Of a stretch of 64,000 bases of DNA, positions 44,312 to 52,584 are shown piece by piece. This stretch comes from Bradyrhizobium arachidis. GTDB lineage: Bacteria; Pseudomonadota; Alphaproteobacteria; Rhizobiales; Xanthobacteraceae. The stretch's first letter is position 1, and every line of letters begins with the position of its first letter. The notes beneath the pieces are model-generated. The model was not told the DNA's origin, did no database searches, and was given only the letters and a program-made list of their open reading frames with translations. The translations under genes were made by a program, and so were the position numbers. Where the stretch lies: contig NZ_CP030050.1 in the NCBI RefSeq assembly GCF_015291705.1, positions 2,356,001-2,420,000 of the forward strand. The letters run 5' to 3'.

Positions 44312-45967
44312 ATGGCTACTATTGAGAGCGCTGGAACGATATCGGGCGCCGGCGCAGGTTTTCTTGATCGCGAGCGGACCATCGCGACCGCCGGCTTCAA
44401 TCGCTGGCTGGTGCCGCCGGCGGCGCTGTGCATCCATCTCTGCATCGGCATGGCCTATGGCTTCTCGGTGTTCTGGCTGCCGCTGTCGCGCGCGATCGGA
44501 TTGACCGCGCCGAAGGCCTGCCCGGACATCTCGCTGTGGCAGGAGCTGTTCACCACGACCTGCGACTGGAAGGTCGCAAGCCTCGGGTGGATGTACACGC
44601 TGTTCTTCGTTGTGCTCGGAGTCTCCGCCGCGCTGTGGGGCGGCTGGCTCGAGCGTGCCGGACCGCGCAAGGCTGGCTTCGTCGCGGCGCTGTGCTGGTG
44701 CGGCGGCCTCGTGCTCGGCGCCATCGGCATCTACCTCCATCAGCTCTGGATCATGTGGCTCGGCTCCGGCGTGATCGGCGGTGTCGGCCTCGGTCTCGGC
44801 TACATCTCGCCGGTGTCGACGCTGGTGAAATGGTTCCCCGACCGGCGCGGCATGGCGACCGGCATGGCGATCATGGGTTTTGGCGGCGGCGCGATGATTG
44901 GCGCGCCGCTGGCGAACTGGCTGATGGACGTGTTCAAGAGCCCGACCTCGGTCGGTGTCTGGGAAACCTTCCTCACCATGGGCGCGATCTATTTCGTCTT
45001 CATGATGATCGGCGCCTTCCGCTATCGCCTGCCGCCGACGGGGTGGAAGCCTGAGGGCTGGACGCCGCCGAGCGAGAAGAAGACGATGATCTCCGAGCAT
45101 CACGTCCATCTCGACAACGCACACAAGACGCCGCAGTTCTGGCTGATCTGGTGGGTGCTGTGCTTGAACGTGTCCGCCGGCATCGGCGTGATCGGCATGG
45201 CCTCGCCGATGCTGCAGGAAATCTTCGCGGGCAAGCTGATCGGCCTGCCTGATGTGGGCTTCAACGCGCTGAACGCCGCGCAGAAGGCGCAGATCGCCGG
45301 CATCGCGGCGGGCTTTGCCGGCCTGCTGTCGCTGTTCAACATCGGCGGCCGCTTCGTCTGGGCTTCGCTGTCGGACTATATCGGCCGCAAGAACACCTAC
45401 TATACGTTCTTCATCCTCGGCATCGTGCTCTACGCGCTGGCGCCGACCTTTGCGGCAATGGGCTCGAAGCTGCTCTTCGTGCTCGGCTTCGGCATCATCC
45501 TGTCGATGTATGGCGGCGGCTTCGCCACCGTGCCGGCCTATCTCGCCGACATGTTCGGGACCCAGTTCGTCGGCGCTATCCATGGAAGGCTGCTGACCGC
45601 CTGGTCCACTGCGGGCATCATCGGCCCCGTCGTGGTCAACTACATCCGCGAGTTCCAGCTCGCGGCGGGCGTGCCGCGTGACCAGCTCTACAACACCACC
45701 ATGTACATCCTCTGCGCCATGCTGATCGCGGGCCTGATCTGCAACTATCTGGTCAAGCCGGTCGATCCGAAGTGGTACATGAGCGAAGCCGAGGTGGCGA
45801 AGCTGCAAGCCTCGAGCGCAGGCGCGAACGCTGCGCAGCAGACCGGCTCGTTCGGGATCGGCACGGGCGGTCTCGACGCCAAGGCCGCGCTGTTCTGGGC
45901 CTTCGTCGCCATCCCGCTGGCCTATGGCGTGTACAAGACGCTGGAAAGCGCGGTGAAGATCTTCTGA
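44312..45967 (+). CDS. OxlT-like oxalate/formate antiporter (MFS)
   Basis: A 551-residue major-facilitator protein with 12 predicted membrane segments. The ATG at 44312 has an excellent ribosome binding site; the frame begins at 44270. KWFPDRRGMATGMAIMGFGG is the hallmark of the OxlT group, GKLIGLPDVGFN lies in the long central loop, and the last helix is ALFWAFVAIPLAYGVYKTL. It would exchange oxalate for formate or import one of them. Its place upstream of formate dehydrogenase favours supply of formate. Confidence 0.85.
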   Translation: MATIESAGTISGAGAGFLDRERTIATAGFNRWLVPPAALCIHLCIGMAYGFSVFWLPLSRAIGLTAPKACPDISLWQELFTTTCDWKVASLGWMYTLFFVVLGVSAALWGGWLERAGPRKAGFVAALCWCGGLVLGAIGIYLHQLWIMWLGSGVIGGVGLGLGYISPVSTLVKWFPDRRGMATGMAIMGFGGGAMIGAPLANWLMDVFKSPTSVGVWETFLTMGAIYFVFMMIGAFRYRLPPTGWKPEGWTPPSEKKTMISEHHVHLDNAHKTPQFWLIWWVLCLNVSAGIGVIGMASPMLQEIFAGKLIGLPDVGFNALNAAQKAQIAGIAAGFAGLLSLFNIGGRFVWASLSDYIGRKNTYYTFFILGIVLYALAPTFAAMGSKLLFVLGFGIILSMYGGGFATVPAYLADMFGTQFVGAIHGRLLTAWSTAGIIGPVVVNYIREFQLAAGVPRDQLYNTTMYILCAMLIAGLICNYLVKPVDPKWYMSEAEVAKLQASSAGANAAQQTGSFGIGTGGLDAKAALFWAFVAIPLAYGVYKTLESAVKIF

Positions 45968-46059
45968 TCTTTGAACCTACATCATCGCGGGGTGCCGGCT
46001 GCCCGGCATTCCCGCGATGCTCGTCTTTCAAGTCAAGAATGGGATCTAGGGGGATTCTT

Positions 46060-46344
46060 ATGCTTCGTACCCGTATCTGCCTTGCTGCCATGCTGCTGGC
46101 CGCAGGCCTTCACGCCGCCTCCGCACAGACCGCAACGGCGCCCGCAACTTCGGCGCCGGCGGCAACGACCGCCGCCAAGCCGCCGGGCAAGATCAAGCTC
46201 ACCATGCAGAAGCTGAAGGACATGAAGGCGAAGTGGTCCGCCAACAAGCCCAAGCTGAAGGCCTGCCGCGGTGAGGTTAAGTCCAAGGGTCTGACCGGCG
46301 ACGATCGCTGGTTCTACATCGAGGAGTGCATGAGCAAGACCTGA
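46060..46344 (+). CDS. Small exported PsiF-like protein
   Basis: A 94-residue protein with signal peptide (ICLAAMLLAAGLHAASA) and an Ala/Thr/Pro-rich linker. The end, KACRGEVKSKGLTGDDRWFY followed by EECMSKT, resembles the PsiF repeat with its two cysteines. ATG 46060 follows AGGGGGA. Its function is unknown. It lies between the antiporter and the dehydrogenase, which suggests shared expression. Confidence 0.72.
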   Translation: MLRTRICLAAMLLAAGLHAASAQTATAPATSAPAATTAAKPPGKIKLTMQKLKDMKAKWSANKPKLKACRGEVKSKGLTGDDRWFYIEECMSKT

Positions 46345-46439
46345 GGCAAGGTTCCCGCGAACAGTTTGCGTAAAGGGGCGCGGCAGGGCGGCTGCCCGTC
46401 CCTAAATGACTATAGACACGTTCTAAATTTACTTGGCAC

Positions 46440-46451
46440 CTGGTATACCAG
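46440..46451 (+). promoter_or_regulatory. Palindrome upstream of formate dehydrogenase
   Basis: CTGGTATACCAG is a perfect 12-base palindrome, about 140 bases ahead of the dehydrogenase start. Its TGGTnnACCA core is of the type used by FCD-group GntR regulators. A site for a regulator of formate genes is inferred. Confidence 0.5.
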
Positions 46452-46592
46452 AGGCTAGAGTTGCCTGGAATGAGGCCTGACTCAGGGGGTGCGGACGACG
46501 CGGTTCCCGGTCCATCAGGCCTGGAAATGGGGGGATCGCGATGGCGATCCCGCCTGAGGTCATCGCGCTTTTGAGGAGAACGCGACGTTTCC

Positions 46593-48302
46593 ATGAGCAG
46601 CAACGACGACGTTCAGAAGGTCAGGGAATTCGAGCATCCGGGCGAGGGGCGCCGACGCGCCAAGGCCACGCCCAAGGGCCGGCAGGTCGATCCGACCGCC
46701 GCGCATGAGATCGAGCAATTGCTCGGCGACCGCCCGCGGCGGCGCGATCTCCTGATCGAATATCTCCACCTGATCCAGGACAAGTACCACCAGATCTCGG
46801 CCGCGCATCTTGCCGCGCTTGCCGACGAGATGAAGCTCGCCTTCGCCGAAGTGTTCGAGACCGCGACCTTCTATGCGCATTTTGACGTAGTGAAGGAAGG
46901 CGAGCCGAATGTTCCGCCGCTCACGATCCGTGTCTGCGACTCGCTGACCTGCGCGATGCTCGGCGGCGAAAAGCTGCTCGCGGATTTGCAGGACGCCTCC
47001 GGTCCCGGCATCCGCGTCGTGCGCGCGCCTTGTGTCGGCCGCTGCGATACGGCGCCGGCGGCTGAGGTCGGCCACAACTTCGTCGATCATGCCACCGTTG
47101 CGAATGTCATGGCGGCGGCGAAGGCCGGCGATACCCACGCGCATTTGCCTGATTATACCGACTACGACGCCTACGTCGCCGGCGGCGGCTACAAGTTGCT
47201 GGGTCGCGTGCGCTCCGGCGAATTGTCGAAGGACGATCTGCTCAAGGCGCTCGACGATGCCTCGCTGCGCGGCCTCGGCGGCGCCGGCTTCCCGACGGGA
47301 CGCAAATGGCGCGCGGTGCTGGGCGAGCCCGGTCCGCGGCTGATGGCGATCAATGGCGACGAGGGCGAGCCCGGCACGTTCAAGGACCGCTATTATCTCG
47401 AAACCGATCCGCATCGCTTCATCGAGGGCATGCTGATCGGCGCGCATGTGGTGCAGGCCTCCGACGTCTACATCTATCTGCGCGACGAATATCCGGCCTC
47501 GCGCGAGATCCTCGAGCGCGAGATCGCAAAGCTCCCGCCGGGCGGCCCGACGCTGCACATGCGCCGCGGCGCCGGCGCCTATATCTGCGGCGAGGAATCC
47601 TCGCTGCTGGAAAGCATCGAGGGCAAGCGCGGCCTGCCTAGGCACAAGCCGCCTTATCCATTCCAGGTCGGCCTGTTCGGCCTGCCGACGCTGATCAACA
47701 ATATCGAGACGCTGTGGTGGGTGCGCGATATCGTCGAAAAGGGCGCTGACTGGTGGAAGGGCCATGGCCGCCATGAGCGTCATGGCCTGCGCAGTTTCTC
47801 GGTCTCGGGCCGCGTCAAGAACCCGGGCATGAAGCTCGCGCCTGCGGGCATCACCGTGCGCGAGCTGATCAATGAGTATTGCGGCGGCATGGCCGACGGC
47901 CATCAATTCTATGCGTACCTGCCGGGCGGCGCGTCGGGCGGCATCCTGCCGGCATCGATGGACGACATCCCGCTCGATTTCGGCACGCTGGAGAAATACG
48001 GCTGCTTCATCGGCTCGGCCGCGATCGTGATCCTGTCGCAGAAGGACAGCGTGCGCGCAGCCGCACTCAACCTGATGAAGTTCTTCGAGGACGAGAGCTG
48101 CGGCCAGTGCACGCCGTGCCGCGTCGGAACCCAGAAAGCGGCATTGCTGATGCAGAAGCCGGTCTGGAACCGTGCCTTGCTGGAAGAATTGAGCCAGGCG
48201 ATGCGCGATGCCTCGATCTGCGGGCTCGGACAGGCGGCATCGAATCCGCTGTCCTCCGTGATCAAATATTTCCCTGACGAGTTCAAGGAAGCGGCCGAAT
48301 GA
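46593..48302 (+). CDS. fdsB: NAD-dependent formate dehydrogenase, fused gamma-beta (FdsG-FdsB) subunit
   Basis: A 569-residue fusion. Residues about 30-185 are the FdsG/NuoE thioredoxin-like domain with 2Fe-2S ligands in RVCDSLTCAMLGG and APCVGRCDTAP. The rest is FdsB/NuoF: GLGGAGFPTGRKW binds FMN, GEPGTFKDRYYLE and GAYICGEESSLLES bind NADH, and SCGQCTPCRVGT with a later Cys binds 4Fe-4S. Electrons from FdsA would pass to NAD+. The stop overlaps the ATG of fdsA (ATGA), so synthesis is coupled. FdsG is separate in many relatives. Confidence 0.93.
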   Translation: MSSNDDVQKVREFEHPGEGRRRAKATPKGRQVDPTAAHEIEQLLGDRPRRRDLLIEYLHLIQDKYHQISAAHLAALADEMKLAFAEVFETATFYAHFDVVKEGEPNVPPLTIRVCDSLTCAMLGGEKLLADLQDASGPGIRVVRAPCVGRCDTAPAAEVGHNFVDHATVANVMAAAKAGDTHAHLPDYTDYDAYVAGGGYKLLGRVRSGELSKDDLLKALDDASLRGLGGAGFPTGRKWRAVLGEPGPRLMAINGDEGEPGTFKDRYYLETDPHRFIEGMLIGAHVVQASDVYIYLRDEYPASREILEREIAKLPPGGPTLHMRRGAGAYICGEESSLLESIEGKRGLPRHKPPYPFQVGLFGLPTLINNIETLWWVRDIVEKGADWWKGHGRHERHGLRSFSVSGRVKNPGMKLAPAGITVRELINEYCGGMADGHQFYAYLPGGASGGILPASMDDIPLDFGTLEKYGCFIGSAAIVILSQKDSVRAAALNLMKFFEDESCGQCTPCRVGTQKAALLMQKPVWNRALLEELSQAMRDASICGLGQAASNPLSSVIKYFPDEFKEAAE

Positions 48303-51067
48303 CGAAAATTACGTTCGAGCTCGACGGCAAGCAGGTCGAGGCCAAGCCCGGCGAGACGATCTGGCAGGTCGCAAAACGCCAGGGCCGCGACATCCCGCAT
48401 CTCTGCTATTCGCCGGCGCCCGACTATCGCCCCGATGGCAATTGCCGCGCCTGCATGGTCGAGATCGAGGGCGAGCGCGTGCTGGCTGCGTCGTGCAAGC
48501 GCACGCCGTCGGTCGGCATGAAGGTGAAGACCGAATCCGCGCGCGCAACTGCTGCGCAAAAAATGGTGATGGAGCTGCTGGTCGCCGACCAGCCGGCGCG
48601 CGAGACCAGCCACGATCCGGATTCGAAGTTCTGGCACTGGGCCGAGACGACCGGCGTCACCGAGAGCCGTTTCCCCGCTGCCGAGCGCTGGGAGACCGAC
48701 GCCAGCCATCCGGCGATGCGCGTCAATCTCGATGCCTGCATCCAGTGCGGCCTGTGCGTGCGCGCCTGCCGCGAGGTCCAGGTCAACGACGTCATCGGCA
48801 TGGCTTATCGTAATCACGATTCCAAGATCGTGTTCGACTTCGATGATCCCATGGGCGAGTCCACCTGTGTCGCCTGCGGCGAATGTGTGCAGGCCTGCCC
48901 GACCGGCGCGCTGATGCCGGCCGTGATGCTCGACGAGAAGCAGACGCGCGTCGTCTACGCCGACAAGAAGGTGGATTCGCTCTGCCCGTTCTGCGGCGTC
49001 GGTTGCCAGGTGACCTATGAGGTCAAGGACGAGAAGGTGATCTATGCGGAAGGCCGCGACGGTCCCGCCAATCACAACCGTCTCTGCGTCAAGGGCCGCT
49101 TCGGCTTCGACTACATCCACCATCCGCATCGCCTGACCAAGCCGCTGGTGCGGCTGCCGAATGCGAAGAAGGATTCCAACGACCAGGTCGACCCGGCCAA
49201 TCCCTTCACGCATTTCCGTGAAGCGAGCTGGGAGGAGGCGCTCGACATCGCCGCCAAGGGCCTCGTCAAGATCCGCGACGAGAAGGGCGTGAAGGCGCTG
49301 GCCGGCTTCGGCTCGGCTAAGGGCTCGAACGAGGAAGCCTATCTGTTCCAGAAGCTGGTGCGCACCGGCTTCGGCTCGAACAATGTCGACCATTGCACCC
49401 GCCTGTGCCATGCCTCGTCGGTCGCGGCGCTGTTCGAAGGTCTGAGCTCGGGCGCGGTGTCGGCGCCGTTCTCGGCCGCGATGGATGCCGAAGTCATCAT
49501 CGTGATCGGCGCCAATCCGACCGTGAACCATCCGGTCGCCGCGACCTTCATCAAGAACGCGGTCAAGCAGAACGGCGCAAAGCTGTTCGTGATGGATCCG
49601 CGCCGGCAGTCGCTGTCGCGTCACGCGACCAAGCATTTGCAGTTCAAGCCGGGCTCGGACGTCGCGATGCTGAACGCGATGATCAACACGATCATCACCG
49701 AAGGCCTGACCGACGACCAGTACATCGCCGGCTACACCGAGGGGTTCGAGGACCTCAAGGAGAAGATCAAGGAGTTCACGCCGGAGAAGATGGAGGCGAT
49801 CTGCGGCATCCCGGCGCAGACGCTGCGCGAGGTCGCGCGCACCTATGCGCGGGCAAAATCGTCGATCATCTTCTGGGGCATGGGCATCAGCCAGCACGTC
49901 CACGGTACCGACAATGCGCGCTGCCTGATTGCGCTCGCGCTGATCACCGGCCAGGTCGGCCGTCCCGGCACCGGCCTGCATCCGCTGCGCGGTCAGAACA
50001 ACGTGCAAGGAGCGTCCGACGCGGGCCTGATCCCGATGTTCCTGCCGGACTATCAGCCGGTCGGCCGCGACGACATGCGCGGCGCCTTCGAGAAGCTGTG
50101 GCAGCAGGATCTCGATCCTGTCCGCGGCCTGACCGTGGTCGAGATCATGAACGCGATCCACGCCGGCGAGATCACGGGCATGTATATCGAGGGCGAGAAC
50201 CCCGCGATGTCCGATCCCGATCTCCAGCATGCGCGCCAGGCGCTCGCGATGCTCGATCATCTCGTGGTGCAGGATCTGTTCGTCACCGAGACCGCGTTCC
50301 ACGCCGACGTCATCCTGCCGGCCTCGGCCTTCGCCGAGAAGGAGGGCTCCTTCACCAACACCGATCGCCGCGTGCAGCTCGCGCGCCAGGTGATCAAGCC
50401 GCCGGGCGATGCGCGGCAGGATCTCTGGATCATCCAGGAGATCGGCAAGCGCATGGGCCTGCCGTGGAATTATTCGGGCCCCGGCGACGTCTACACCGAG
50501 ATGGCAGAACTGATGCCGTCGCTCAAGAACATCAGCTGGGAACGGCTGGTGCGCGAAGGCGCCGTCACCTATCCGGCCGATGATCCGAACAAGCCCGGCA
50601 ACGAGATCATCTTCACCACGGGCTTTCCGACCGCGAGCGGCCGCGGCAAGATCGTGCCGGCCAAGGTCGTCCCGCCGGATGAGTTGCCCGACGCCGAGTA
50701 TCCGATGGTGCTCTCGACCGGCCGCGTGCTGGAGCACTGGCACACCGGCTCGATGACGCGCCGTGCCCAGGTGCTCGATCAGATCGAGCCGGAGGCGGTG
50801 GCGTTCATGTCGCCGAAGGACATGCGCAGGAAGAAGCTTGCGCCGGGCGATTTCATTCGCTTGGAGACCCGCCGCGGTGCCGTCGAGGTCAAGGTCCGCT
50901 CCGACCGCGACGTGCCGGAGAACATGGTGTTCATGCCGTTCTGCTACGCGGAGGCGGCGGCGAACCTCTTGACCAATCCGGCGCTCGACCCGTTCGGCAA
51001 GATCCCGGAGTTCAAGTTCTGCGCAGCAAGGGCCGAGCGCGTGGAGATGCGGGACGCGGCGGAGTAG
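48299..51067 (+). CDS. fdsA: NAD-dependent formate dehydrogenase, alpha (catalytic) subunit
   Basis: A 922-residue molybdenum (or tungsten) formate dehydrogenase. An N-terminal 2Fe-2S domain (C36, then NCRACM) is followed by ferredoxin-like clusters (CIQCGLCVRACR and CVACGECVQACPTG), then SLCPFCGVGCQV with another 4Fe-4S, then the catalytic domain. NVDHCTRLCHASS holds the expected metal-ligand Cys and the nearby catalytic His. RGQNNVQGASDAGL binds cofactor. It oxidises formate to CO2. The small FdsD chaperone gene is not seen downstream; FdhD lies 7.5 kb upstream. Confidence 0.95.
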   Translation: MTKITFELDGKQVEAKPGETIWQVAKRQGRDIPHLCYSPAPDYRPDGNCRACMVEIEGERVLAASCKRTPSVGMKVKTESARATAAQKMVMELLVADQPARETSHDPDSKFWHWAETTGVTESRFPAAERWETDASHPAMRVNLDACIQCGLCVRACREVQVNDVIGMAYRNHDSKIVFDFDDPMGESTCVACGECVQACPTGALMPAVMLDEKQTRVVYADKKVDSLCPFCGVGCQVTYEVKDEKVIYAEGRDGPANHNRLCVKGRFGFDYIHHPHRLTKPLVRLPNAKKDSNDQVDPANPFTHFREASWEEALDIAAKGLVKIRDEKGVKALAGFGSAKGSNEEAYLFQKLVRTGFGSNNVDHCTRLCHASSVAALFEGLSSGAVSAPFSAAMDAEVIIVIGANPTVNHPVAATFIKNAVKQNGAKLFVMDPRRQSLSRHATKHLQFKPGSDVAMLNAMINTIITEGLTDDQYIAGYTEGFEDLKEKIKEFTPEKMEAICGIPAQTLREVARTYARAKSSIIFWGMGISQHVHGTDNARCLIALALITGQVGRPGTGLHPLRGQNNVQGASDAGLIPMFLPDYQPVGRDDMRGAFEKLWQQDLDPVRGLTVVEIMNAIHAGEITGMYIEGENPAMSDPDLQHARQALAMLDHLVVQDLFVTETAFHADVILPASAFAEKEGSFTNTDRRVQLARQVIKPPGDARQDLWIIQEIGKRMGLPWNYSGPGDVYTEMAELMPSLKNISWERLVREGAVTYPADDPNKPGNEIIFTTGFPTASGRGKIVPAKVVPPDELPDAEYPMVLSTGRVLEHWHTGSMTRRAQVLDQIEPEAVAFMSPKDMRRKKLAPGDFIRLETRRGAVEVKVRSDRDVPENMVFMPFCYAEAAANLLTNPALDPFGKIPEFKFCAARAERVEMRDAAE

Positions 51068-51109
51068 GGTCCTGTCGAGTCTGACGGCGTAACACCTCCA
51101 AACTCCACT

Positions 51110-51135
51110 GTCGTCCCCGCGAACGCGGGGACGAC
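51110..51135. repeat. Perfect 12-base stem palindrome after fdsA
   Basis: GTCGTCCCCGCG followed by AA and its exact complement. It could fold into a very stable hairpin. No T-run follows, so it is an extragenic palindrome rather than a standard terminator, though it may protect the mRNA end. Confidence 0.7.
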
Positions 51136-51169
51136 ACCGAGGGGGGCGGGCAACTGTGCCCAACACCGT

Positions 51170-51249
51170 CATTGCGAGCGAAGCGAAGCAATCCAGGCTG
51201 CCTCCTTGGCGGGCTTCTGGATTGCTTCATCGCTTCGCTCCTCGCAATG
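51170..51249. repeat. Second extragenic inverted repeat
   Basis: CATTGCGAGCGAAGCGAAGC and CTGGATTGC on the left pair with GCAATCCAG and GCTTCGCTCCTCGCAATG on the right. The half-sites are of the GAAGCAATCCAG type common between genes of Bradyrhizobium. It lies just ahead of the deacylase gene. Confidence 0.7.
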
Positions 51250-51268
51250 GCGGTGGTAAGTGTGGCCC

Positions 51269-51742
51269 ATGTCCAAAGCCACCCCCGCCACCCGCGCGCT
51301 TGAAGTCGCCCGCGTCGCCTTCACCGTCCACAGCTACGACTACGATCCCGACGCCGAGAGCATTGGCCTTCAGGCCGCGGCCGCACTCGGCGAGGATCCG
51401 GCGCGCGTCCTCAAGACTCTGATGGCGCTGGTCGACGGCAAGCCGGTTTGCGTGATCGTCCCGTCCGACCAGGAAGTGTCCATGAAGAAGCTCGCCGCGG
51501 CCGTGGGCGGCAAGTCGGCGCAGATGATGAAGCCGCCCGAAGCCGAGCGCGTCACCGGCTACAAGGTCGGCGGCATCAGCCCGTTCGGGCAGCGCAAGCC
51601 GGTCCGCACCGTGATCGAGCAGAGCGCGCTCGCCCATGACCTTGTCTATCTCAACGGCGGCCAGCGCGGCTTGCAGGTGCGGCTCAAGCCCACTGACGTG
51701 CGGGATGTCGCGAAAGCGGTCGTTGCGGACGTGCTGGCCTAA
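51269..51742 (+). CDS. ybaK: YbaK-type aminoacyl-tRNA deacylase
   Basis: A 157-residue protein of the YbaK/EbsC family that hydrolyses mischarged Cys-tRNA(Pro). The start is ATG 51269. VHSYDYDPDAESIGLQAAAA, FKTL-like VLKTLMALVDGKPVC, KLAAAVGGKSAQMM and GYKVGGISPFGQRKPV with the conserved GGISP loop are all present. Standalone house-keeping gene, converging with the GntR gene. Confidence 0.9.
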   Translation: MSKATPATRALEVARVAFTVHSYDYDPDAESIGLQAAAALGEDPARVLKTLMALVDGKPVCVIVPSDQEVSMKKLAAAVGGKSAQMMKPPEAERVTGYKVGGISPFGQRKPVRTVIEQSALAHDLVYLNGGQRGLQVRLKPTDVRDVAKAVVADVLA

Positions 51743-51751
51743 GCGTTCCGG

Positions 51752-52435
51752 CTACTGCTTCTGCAACAATTTCAGCCGGCAACGCAGCGCTTCGCGGATA
51801 TGTGCGCGCGCGAGCTGCTCGGCCTTGTCGCCGTCGCGCGTGGCGATGGCCTCGACGATGGCCTGGTGCTCGCCATGGCTGGTCGAGGGGCGGCCCGTGA
51901 CCGTGAAGGTGGTCGGGCCGAGCAGGGCGATCCAGTCCTGCAATTCACGGGAGGCGTTGTCGAGATAGCGGTTGCGCGCGGCGCGGCAGATCGCTTCGTG
52001 GAAGGCGCGGTTGAGCTTCGCCATCTCGGCGGCGTCGGTCGCGGACGCCTCGACAAAGGCTTGCTCGATATCCCTGAGTGCATCGACCTCGGGCGCCGAG
52101 GCATGCTCGGCGGCAAGGCGCGCGGCGGCGCCTTCCATGATCTCGCGCATGGCGTAGAGCTCGAGCACCTCGGAGATGTCGAGGTTGCGTACGATGAGCC
52201 CGCGGCCGCCGGCGGGCTCGACGAAGCCGCGCGCCGCGAGCCGTCCCAGGGCCTCGCGCACCGGAGTGCGGCTGACCTTGAGCCGCTGGGCGACCTCTTC
52301 CTCGCGCAGCCGGTCGCCGGCGCGGTAGCTGCCGGCCTGCAGCGCCTCGCAGAGCGAGCGGAACACGGCCTCGCCCAGCGCGACGCCGGCGCCGCGCGCG
52401 ATCGATCCGCCTGCCTTTGCCGGGCGTCTGGCCAT
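51752..52435 (-). CDS. GntR-family regulator, FadR/FCD type
   Basis: A 227-residue repressor. The N-terminal wHTH contains DRLREEEVAQRLKVSRTPVR and EALGRLAARGFVEPAGGRGL; the C-terminal FCD domain has the metal/ligand motif around DALRDIEQAFVEA, NRAFHEAICRAARN and HGEHQAIVEAIATRD. It is divergent from the TcuA-like gene, with a large inverted repeat in the gap, so it probably regulates that operon in response to its tricarboxylate-type substrate. Confidence 0.9.
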   Translation of the reverse strand: MARRPAKAGGSIARGAGVALGEAVFRSLCEALQAGSYRAGDRLREEEVAQRLKVSRTPVREALGRLAARGFVEPAGGRGLIVRNLDISEVLELYAMREIMEGAAARLAAEHASAPEVDALRDIEQAFVEASATDAAEMAKLNRAFHEAICRAARNRYLDNASRELQDWIALLGPTTFTVTGRPSTSHGEHQAIVEAIATRDGDKAEQLARAHIREALRCRLKLLQKQ

Positions 52436-52482
52436 GGTCCCTCAACACGCATCCTGCCCATGCAGAGATGCCGCTTGCGTGT

Positions 52483-52508
52483 CTTTTGTATATCTTTGTA
52501 TACAAAAG
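52483..52508 (+). promoter_or_regulatory. GntR operator candidate
   Basis: CTTTTGTATA (52483-52492) and its exact inverted copy TATACAAAAG (52499-52508) lie between the gntR and tcuA-like genes; the core TTTGTATACAAA is itself a palindrome. This is the TGTATACA pattern bound by many FCD-type GntR regulators. Confidence 0.72.
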
Positions 52509-52584
52509 TGCGCAATGGCGGCGGCATTGATCGAAGCCACCGGCGGGCAGAATGTCTCCAACTTCGTCGCATCGGGCAGACGGC

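Noticed and set aside
46433..46460. Sigma-54 promoter upstream of formate dehydrogenase (TTGGCAC)
   Set aside because: The GG element is there, but the GC element (TTGC) is not found at the required spacing.
47909..51172. Very long minus-strand open frame (over 1000 codons) opposite fdsA
   Set aside because: Its translation is Arg/His/Asp-rich without any domain, and it mirrors a clear formate dehydrogenase gene. It is a shadow caused by high GC.
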